Program-made: the position numbers and the translations under genes | Shown here: positions 22,689 through 27,218 of the stretch, piece by piece | Numbering within the stretch: position 1 is the stretch's first letter | How the letters are laid out: each line of letters begins with the position of its first letter | Origin: Io17-Chloro-G2 sp034420695 | GTDB taxonomy: Bacteria > Chloroflexota > Dehalococcoidia > Lucifugimonadales > UBA3495 | Assembly (NCBI GenBank): GCA_034420695.1 | Contig: DAOULB010000008.1 | Coordinates: 1 to 27,218, forward strand | Length of the DNA: 27,218 nucleotides | Reading direction: 5' to 3' | Notes under the pieces: model-generated | Told to the model about the DNA's origin: nothing | Database searches by the model: none | The model's input: the letters and a program-made list of their open reading frames with translations, nothing else

Positions 22689-22765
22689 GGGCCTGTAGCT
22701 CAGGTGGTTAGAGCGCGGTCCTGATAAGACCGAGGTCGATAGTTCGAGTCTATCCAGGCCCACCA
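22689..22765 (+). tRNA. tRNA-Ile (anticodon GAU)
   Basis: Cloverleaf read directly. The acceptor stem is GGGCCTG / CAGGCCC with discriminator A and an encoded CCA end. The D arm is GCTC-AGGTGGTTA-GAGC. The anticodon stem is CGGTC / GACCG with loop CTGATAA giving anticodon GAT. The T arm is GATAG-TTCGAGT-CTATC. It reads ATC and ATT codons. It stands alone with its own promoter, not in an rRNA operon. Confidence 0.97.
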
Positions 22766-22781
22766 AACCGGATAAAATCAA

Positions 22782-22876
22782 GAACCTTTCAGATTAGGTT
22801 CGCCGTGGCCCTTTAGTGGCGCTCCCGTCCCGCCGAGCCGGGCGTGGAGTTCCGCCAACGAGAGGAACGGATATTA
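22782..22876 (+). ncRNA. Possible structured transcript between tRNA-Ile and its terminator
   Basis: The 110 bases after the tRNA hold a perfect hairpin GAACCT-N8-AGGTTC (22782-22801) and a second stem GTTCC-N10-GGAAC further on, then the terminator. It does not match a known RNA family that I can name. It could be only a tRNA trailer, or a small RNA released by tRNA processing. Confidence 0.3.
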
Positions 22877-22877
22877 G

Positions 22878-22906
22878 GCCCCTGCCGGTCCGGCAGGGGC
22901 TTTCTC
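22878..22906 (+). terminator. Rho-independent terminator after tRNA-Ile
   Basis: Perfect 10-bp stem GCCCCTGCCG / CGGCAGGGGC (22878-22887, 22891-22900) with a 3-base loop, followed by TTTCTCTTT. The next 158 bases, up to the end of the leftward gene, show nothing recognisable. Confidence 0.88.
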
Positions 22907-23064
22907 TTTGTCTATCTGCCTATTGCCCCAGGAAACCCTGGAGCTACTGAAAGGCGCTGAGCGGGCGGAGCGGTCACTGCACTAACGTTACGGTAGACAG
23001 AACTATCTTCGAGCTTTGGCTAGGTGGACTGTAATTCCCGCTTTCCGACAACGGGGCTAGCTGA

Positions 23065-23841
23065 CTATTGGGCTCGCGGAGCGGCCTCGACCATAGGCAC
23101 ACGTTCGACTGTTGGGTCCTGAGCCATCTTTGCGATGAAGGCGCGCAATGCCTGGTCCTTCCTCTCGTTAAGGGCGTAGGCGAGCCCAAAGTCGCTATGG
23201 TCCTCGTGGGCGCAGGCCCAGAAGAGGAGAGCTGTGGAGGCTGCCGAGACCAGGTTGATGAAGAAACTGACACACAGGTCTCTGTGGAAGTAGGGAATGA
23301 CAAACCCTTCCTCTTCGTGCGAGGGCCGATAGGCGAAGATGTGGTCCAGCGCGTTCGGATGCAGGTAGAAGTCGCTGACCATACCGTAAGCCCTCGCGTT
23401 TAGAGGAACCGGGAAACGCTCTCGCTTCAGCTTCCACCTCACCTTCGACGCGCCGAACTGGTCCCTCCTCTGCCTCTTGTTGCCAAGCCGGTAAGCATCG
23501 AGCTCGTCGCGGGAGGCCATCAAGAGCGCCATGGGATTGACCGTCTCCCCCAGCGGCCGAAAGAGTGCGCCAGCCTCGCTGGGGTATCCGCAAGCAGTTA
23601 GGGGGAGAATTGCCCTGATACTGCTGACGCAAGCCGCCAACAAGTGCTTTTCCGGGTGGTCATCGTCGCATCCCCATCTGCAATCAATGAACCTGTCGAG
23701 GGCCAGCATCGTCTCCCCGAAGGCTTCCAGGATGTCCAGATCGCCCTCGCCGTTGTAGGACTCTATCCACTCGAAGAACATTCGCTCAAACTCGTTGCTC
23801 TGAGCTGCGATGTCCCTCAAGAAGTCCCGCCCAGCCGTCAT
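23065..23841 (-). CDS. Unknown soluble protein, third gene of the sensor operon (258 aa)
   Basis: Not firmly recognised. It is a mostly helical, charged cytoplasmic protein without signal peptide or membrane helix. The segment CVSSIRAILPLTACGYPSEA then GALFRPLGET resembles the helical core of DUF5677-type proteins, where Arg residues in such helices are conserved, but this is a weak impression. Other marked parts are FVIPYFHRDLCVSFFINLVS and the dense charged LDAYRLGNKRQRRDQFG. ATG 23841 has GGGGAG upstream and lies four bases after the lipoprotein stop, so it is co-translated with it. Confidence 0.7.
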   Translation of the reverse strand: MTAGRDFLRDIAAQSNEFERMFFEWIESYNGEGDLDILEAFGETMLALDRFIDCRWGCDDDHPEKHLLAACVSSIRAILPLTACGYPSEAGALFRPLGETVNPMALLMASRDELDAYRLGNKRQRRDQFGASKVRWKLKRERFPVPLNARAYGMVSDFYLHPNALDHIFAYRPSHEEEGFVIPYFHRDLCVSFFINLVSAASTALLFWACAHEDHSDFGLAYALNERKDQALRAFIAKMAQDPTVERVPMVEAAPRAQ

Positions 23842-23845
23842 GTCA

Positions 23846-24256
23846 CTACTCCCCGTCTCCGCAGACCACCATGTGGGAGCCGTCGGAGTTGGTGTGCACC
23901 GAGTACGACGTGCCCGCGCGGCCGAATACCAGCTTGAAGCCCGGGGTGATTACCTGGGCATAGGCCATGCCCTCCTCCGGGCATCCCAGGCTGGAGTCGG
24001 ACCACTCCGCCTCCTCGGAACTGTGGAGATTGAAGTCTCCCTCGTCCACTTCCAACTCCTCGGACAGGAGCATCCGCGCCGCAGCCTCTATCCCCGCAGG
24101 GACAGCCTCGCTAGAAGCCGGGGCAGGTGTGCCCGATTCCGGGTCCGGAGCCGCAGGCCCATTTTGGTCATCATTGCCGCCGCAACCTGCCACGGCCAGG
24201 GCAATCGCCGCCGCAAGCGCCATGCCGGGTATGAATTTCGCCAGAGTTGACCTCAT
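23846..24256 (-). CDS. Lipoprotein, sensor-operon member (136 aa)
   Basis: The N-terminus MRSTLAKFIPGMALAAAIAL ends in the lipobox VAGC at Cys25, so the protein is exported and lipid-anchored on the outer face of the membrane. A Gly/Pro/Ser linker (about 26-50) leads to a small domain with DSSLGCPEEGMAYAQVITPG and YSVHTNSDGSHMVVCG; its two Cys could form a disulphide. Similar short C-terminal domains occur in secreted proteins of Chloroflexota and cyanobacteria, without known function. The start is ATG 24256 or the in-frame ATG 24265; AAGGAGAGGG serves either. It is 83 bases behind the sensor-regulator gene. Confidence 0.78.
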   Translation of the reverse strand: MRSTLAKFIPGMALAAAIALAVAGCGGNDDQNGPAAPDPESGTPAPASSEAVPAGIEAAARMLLSEELEVDEGDFNLHSSEEAEWSDSSLGCPEEGMAYAQVITPGFKLVFGRAGTSYSVHTNSDGSHMVVCGDGE

Positions 24257-24339
24257 TTGCAACATCCCTCTCCTTGATTCCATATACTCCCGCAGCGCTT
24301 CCCACTCTCTCTGCGCCACCCGAGGGAACCGCCCTCCGC

Positions 24340-26751
24340 TCAGGGAGCGGCGCCAGGTTCCTCCTCCGTTTCCCCATCCCCCGCCGGCATCCGGTACCCC
24401 ACCCGGGGCTCGGTGAAGATGTAGGTGGGGTATTCGCTGTCGTCGCCCAACTTGCGGCGGAGCCGGCCGACGGTGGTGCGAATGGTCCGCAGGTCGCCCT
24501 CGCCGCCCCGGCTGCCCCACACCCGGTCCAGGAGGCGCTGGTAGGACAGCGGCCGGCCGGCGTTGGCCGAAAGCTCGGCCAGCATCCGGTACTCGGTCGG
24601 CGTGAGATGCACGGGCCGGCCGGCCAGGAACGCCCGGCGCCCGGCGTAGTCAACGGTCAGGTCGCCCCGCACGTAGGGCTCCGACGGGTCCGCCGCCGCC
24701 CGGCGCCGCAGGGCCGCCCGGATCCGCGCCGAAAGCTCCGTCTGCGAGAAGGGTTTGACCAAGTAATCGGCGGCCCCCATGTCGAAGGCCCTGGCGACCA
24801 GTTCCTCCCGCCCGTAGGCGGACAGGAAGATCACCGGCACGTCGGCCACTTCCAGGATGTCCTTCATCAGCTCGATGCCGTCCGTTCCCGTAAGCATGAG
24901 GTCCAGCAGCACCAACTCCGGCCTCTCGCCGGCCACCAGGCGGACCGCCTCCTCCGGCTCCCCGGTCACCACCGGCTCGTAGCCCGCCCTGGCCAGGGCG
25001 TCGCGCACGTAGCGGAGGTCCTGGGGGTCGTCGTCCACCGCCAGGATGCGCAGCCGCTCTCCCTCCGGCTTCCGCTCGTGCCCCGTATCATGCCCGGTCG
25101 CTGTCAAGGGCAGCCGGCCTCCGGAGTCCTCGACCGTGGGCAGGGTGAAGGTGAAGCAGGCCCCCGTTCCCGGCCCGTCGCTCTCGGCCCAGATGCGGCC
25201 CCCGTGGGCCTCCACGATGCCCTTGCAGATGGCCAGGCCCAGGCCCGTGTCCCCTCCCTGCTCCCCGGACTGCATCTCGGAGTGCGCCCGGGCGAACTTG
25301 CGGAACAGGTCGGGCAGGCTCTCCGCCGGGATGCCCCGCCCCTCGTCGGCCACCGACACCGCCACGTAAACGCCGTCCCGCACGGCGCTCACCCGGATGA
25401 CCGAGGATTCCGGTGAGTTACGGGCCGCGTTGGACAGCAGGTTGCCCAGCACCTGGACGATGCGCCGCCGGTCCGCCAGCACCAGGGGCAGGCCGGGGTC
25501 CACGTCAATGGCCAGGTTGTTCCGGCCTCCCGCGCTCCGGAAGGCGTTTCGCGCCCGGTCCACCAGCACGGCCAGGTCAACGGGTTCGGGACCGACCGGC
25601 AGCTCCCCCGTCTCGATGCGGGCCACGTCCAGCAGGTCGGCAACCAAGGCGTTCATGTGGTCGGCCTGGTCCCCGATGATGCGGACGAACTGGCGCGCCA
25701 CGGCGGGGTCCAGGTCGGCCCCCGCATCCATCATCGTGGCGGCAGACCCCTTGATGGAGGTCAGCGGAGTCCTCAGCTCGTGGCTCACCATGGCCAGGAA
25801 CTCGGCCCGCATCCGCTGCAACTCCTCCACGTCGGCCATGTCCTGCAGGGTGACGATCAGCGACTCCACCGCGCCTTCGTTCGAAGTGATGGGCGTGGCG
25901 TTGAGCAGCAAGGTGACGCTCCGTCCATCGGGAACGCTGAGGACCACCTCCTCGGACTGCACCGTCTCGCCTGAGCGCAACGCCTCCACCACCGGGAACT
26001 CCCGCAGCGAGACCTCCCGCCCGTCGGCCCGCCGGAAGGTCAGTACGGCCAGCAGGTCCTCCGGCGTCTGGTCGGAGTTTCGCAGGCTGTCCACGATCCG
26101 CCGCGCCTCCCGGTTGAAGGACTTCGGAGCTCCCGTCACCACGTCGAAGACCGCCACCCCCACCGGGGAGGTGTCAATGAGGGTCTCCAGGTCGGCCCGG
26201 GCCCGCCGCTCCTCCCGGTGCCGGCGGGCGTTGGCGATGGCCATGGCCGCCTGGGAAGCGAAGAGCACCAGCGTCTCCTCGTCCTCCCGGGTGAACTGCC
26301 GGTCGTCCGTGTCGTGGGCCAGGTAGATCGTGCCCACCCCGGCCCCCTGGTGGCGGATGGGAGCGACCATAAGGGAAGTCGCCGGCACGGAGGGCAGGAA
26401 ATCCGGCATGTTCAGGGCTCTCAGGTGGCTGTCGATGTTCGAGACCCGCAGGGGCTCGGCAAGCCCGCTGAGGTACTGGAAGAACCCCAGCCCTTCCGGC
26501 ATGTCCCACAACCCCTGGTGCTCCTCGCTGGTCAGACCCGAGACGATGAAGTCCGACAGGTGTCCGTTTTCGTCAAGAACGGTAATCGCCGCGTAGCGTG
26601 AGGCCGTGAGCGCCCGGGCGCTGTCCGCCACCTCCTGCAGCACAGTGTCGAAGTCCAGGCTCTCGTTGATGCGGAGGCTGGCCTGGCTCAGGCGCGAGAG
26701 GCGCTCCTCCAGCTGTCGTATCCGTTGGTCTCGCTCGTCCGGCCGGTCCAA
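24340..26751 (-). CDS. Fused sensor kinase and OmpR-type response regulator (803 aa)
   Basis: A complete two-component system in one chain. Residues 1-30 are a coiled coil; 31-180 a GAF domain; about 186-310 a PAS-like domain; 311-385 HisKA with His324 (MVSHELRTPLTSIKG); 430-540 HATPase with N-box Asn441, G1 Asp469 (DEGRGIP) and G2 GDTGLGLAICKG; 567-685 a receiver with acidic pocket VDDD, phospho-acceptor Asp617 (LVLLDLMLTG) and Lys666 (YLVKPF); 690-792 an OmpR/PhoB winged helix (LTPTEYRMLAELSANAGRPL, LRTIRTTVGRLRRKLG). There is no membrane helix, so it senses a cytoplasmic signal. The TTG at 26751 follows GAGGTG. Most receiver-type OmpR regulators are separate proteins. Direct repeats over its promoter suggest autoregulation. 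It heads an operon with a lipoprotein and an unknown gene. Confidence 0.92.
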   Translation of the reverse strand: MDRPDERDQRIRQLEERLSRLSQASLRINESLDFDTVLQEVADSARALTASRYAAITVLDENGHLSDFIVSGLTSEEHQGLWDMPEGLGFFQYLSGLAEPLRVSNIDSHLRALNMPDFLPSVPATSLMVAPIRHQGAGVGTIYLAHDTDDRQFTREDEETLVLFASQAAMAIANARRHREERRARADLETLIDTSPVGVAVFDVVTGAPKSFNREARRIVDSLRNSDQTPEDLLAVLTFRRADGREVSLREFPVVEALRSGETVQSEEVVLSVPDGRSVTLLLNATPITSNEGAVESLIVTLQDMADVEELQRMRAEFLAMVSHELRTPLTSIKGSAATMMDAGADLDPAVARQFVRIIGDQADHMNALVADLLDVARIETGELPVGPEPVDLAVLVDRARNAFRSAGGRNNLAIDVDPGLPLVLADRRRIVQVLGNLLSNAARNSPESSVIRVSAVRDGVYVAVSVADEGRGIPAESLPDLFRKFARAHSEMQSGEQGGDTGLGLAICKGIVEAHGGRIWAESDGPGTGACFTFTLPTVEDSGGRLPLTATGHDTGHERKPEGERLRILAVDDDPQDLRYVRDALARAGYEPVVTGEPEEAVRLVAGERPELVLLDLMLTGTDGIELMKDILEVADVPVIFLSAYGREELVARAFDMGAADYLVKPFSQTELSARIRAALRRRAAADPSEPYVRGDLTVDYAGRRAFLAGRPVHLTPTEYRMLAELSANAGRPLSYQRLLDRVWGSRGGEGDLRTIRTTVGRLRRKLGDDSEYPTYIFTEPRVGYRMPAGDGETEEEPGAAP

Positions 26752-26794
26752 CCCGTCACCTCGATTTCCTGATGCTCGCTGTCCTGGCGGAACG

Positions 26795-26823
26795 ATTATG
26801 CCGGATTCCGGAAACTGTTACAA
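26795..26823 (-). promoter_or_regulatory. Promoter of the fused sensor-regulator operon
   Basis: On the minus strand, TTGTAA (26823-26818) and CATAAT (26800-26795) are 17 bases apart, about 45 bases before the TTG start. Confidence 0.6.
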
Positions 26824-26832
26824 GTTGTCACA
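26816..26832. promoter_or_regulatory. TGTnACA direct repeats, candidate OmpR-type binding site
   Basis: TGTTACA (26816-26822) and TGTCACA (26826-26832) repeat with a 10-base period and overlap the -35 of the operon promoter. Tandem sites at one helical turn are the usual target of OmpR/PhoB winged-helix dimers such as the one encoded downstream. Confidence 0.5.
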
Positions 26833-26866
26833 GATAATGCGGCAAATTTTCACACCTTTGTTATGA

Positions 26867-27123
26867 GTGCGGTGGTAATATCGTGGGGAATGTTGCCCGC
26901 GAAACGGCGGGAGGTGGGGCTTTTGCTCTCGCACGGAGCAATCCCGAACAGGCAGCAGCGGCGACGGCGCATCAATTACCCCCGATTTTACGCCCGCGTT
27001 GTCTCGGCAGTTCCGTAGTGGGGGCTGACGGCATGACCCTACGCAGCAGGCCGCCTTGCCGGTAGCGGAGGATATGGCGGTTGCGGTATCCAGCAGGCGG
27101 AGACGATACGAGGGCAGGTGGTG
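26867..27123 (+). other. Structured-looking leader upstream of the gene at the right edge
   Basis: About 250 bases without a gene and with several possible stems: CCCGC-GAAACG-GCGGG (26896-26911), TGCTC-N7-GAGCA (26924-26940), CCCCC/GGGGG (26979-26983 with 27020-27024), CCGCC/GGCGG (27051-27055 with 27076-27080). It could be a regulatory leader. I could not match it to a riboswitch class, and found no clear promoter before it. Confidence 0.35.
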
Positions 27124-27218
27124 ATGCAATTGTTCAGTAGATTACTGAACAGGATGGGTCTTTCCGGCAAGGGGCAGGGCAAAGCCGCGGCGCCGGTCCA
27201 GCCTGTAGAAGAGGCCGG
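27124..27218 (+). CDS. 5' end of an unrecognised gene running off the right edge
   Basis: ATG 27124 after GCAGGTGG opens a frame that stays open to the window end (31 full codons), beginning MQLFSRLLNRMGLSGKGQGK. The visible part is basic and then Ala/Pro-rich (AAAPVQPVEEA), like a flexible linker before a domain that lies outside. No family can be named. A perfect hairpin overlaps its first codons. Confidence 0.5.
   Translation, partial: MQLFSRLLNRMGLSGKGQGKAAAPVQPVEEA
27132..27150 (+). repeat. Perfect inverted repeat at the start of the right-edge gene
   Basis: GTTCAGTA-GAT-TACTGAAC, 8-bp arms and a 3-base loop, begins at the third codon of the partial gene. It could be a hairpin that tunes translation, or an operator for a dimeric regulator. 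Confidence 0.6.

Noticed and set aside
24247..25416. Long open frame antisense to the fused sensor-regulator (389 codons)
   Set aside because: Arg/Gly/Pro-rich shadow of a gene whose domains are all recognisable on the other strand.
26890..27000. Possible cyclic di-AMP (ydaO-type) riboswitch, from GGCGGGAGG and CCCGAACAGGCAGC stretches
   Set aside because: Only short fragments resemble the motif as I remember it; the required CCCGACAGCTAAC-like core is not present.
1..27218. CRISPR arrays, insertion sequences, integrase or phage structural genes
   Set aside because: No regularly spaced repeats, transposase motifs or integrase signatures were found on either strand.

Overview
The window is a GC-rich bacterial chromosome segment with densely packed genes, AGGAG-type ribosome binding sites and frequent GTG/TTG starts. 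The gene mix suggests a Chloroflexota bacterium, plausibly of the Dehalococcoidia/SAR202 kind. It holds three family III (CaiB/BaiF) CoA-transferases, an enolase-superfamily (MR/MLE) enzyme, an LVIVD-repeat protein, a DUF3500 protein, small cupins, a VOC protein and a two-subunit PHA synthase. This placement is inferred from gene content; no marker gene was aligned.

Layout. 1-1565: the 5' end of an outward-facing gene, a gene-poor stretch, then two tandem copies (about 440 bp each) of a small coiled-coil gene, each with its own promoter, closed by a terminator. 1688-7287: catabolic genes, namely DUF3500, VOC, an adjacent pair of CaiB/BaiF transferases of which only the second keeps the catalytic Asp, and a convergent MR/MLE enzyme. 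7386-9464: an AT-richer cassette of ParA-type ATPase, unknown protein and PIN nuclease. 9487-12341: an LVIVD beta-propeller divergent from a CaiB/BaiF protein whose halves are in permuted order. 12386-17139: an unknown AT-richer gene, two paralogous small cupins plus the 5' remnant of a third, an aldo/keto reductase, an HNH protein with a C-terminal membrane anchor, a SAM methyltransferase and a Phd-VapC toxin-antitoxin pair with a palindromic operator. 17188-18086: a coupled zinc-ribbon/CD225 and DUF2752 membrane pair. 18352-20603: a polyhydroxyalkanoate operon (PadR-type repressor, phaC, phaE). 20709-22906: pcm (probably leaderless), an overlapping MscS channel gene, tRNA-Ile(GAU) and a terminator. 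23065-26832: an operon whose first gene fuses a whole two-component system (GAF-PAS-kinase-receiver-winged helix) into one polypeptide, followed by a lipoprotein and an unknown soluble protein. 26833-27218: a structured-looking leader and the start of a gene running off the window.

The enzymes fit a heterotroph that activates organic acids as CoA thioesters and stores carbon as PHA. No phage, insertion sequence or CRISPR array is visible. The least explained parts are the duplicated coiled-coil genes, the ParA/unknown/PIN cassette, the membrane-tethered HNH protein, the cupin remnant and the one-protein signalling system with TGTnACA repeats over its promoter.
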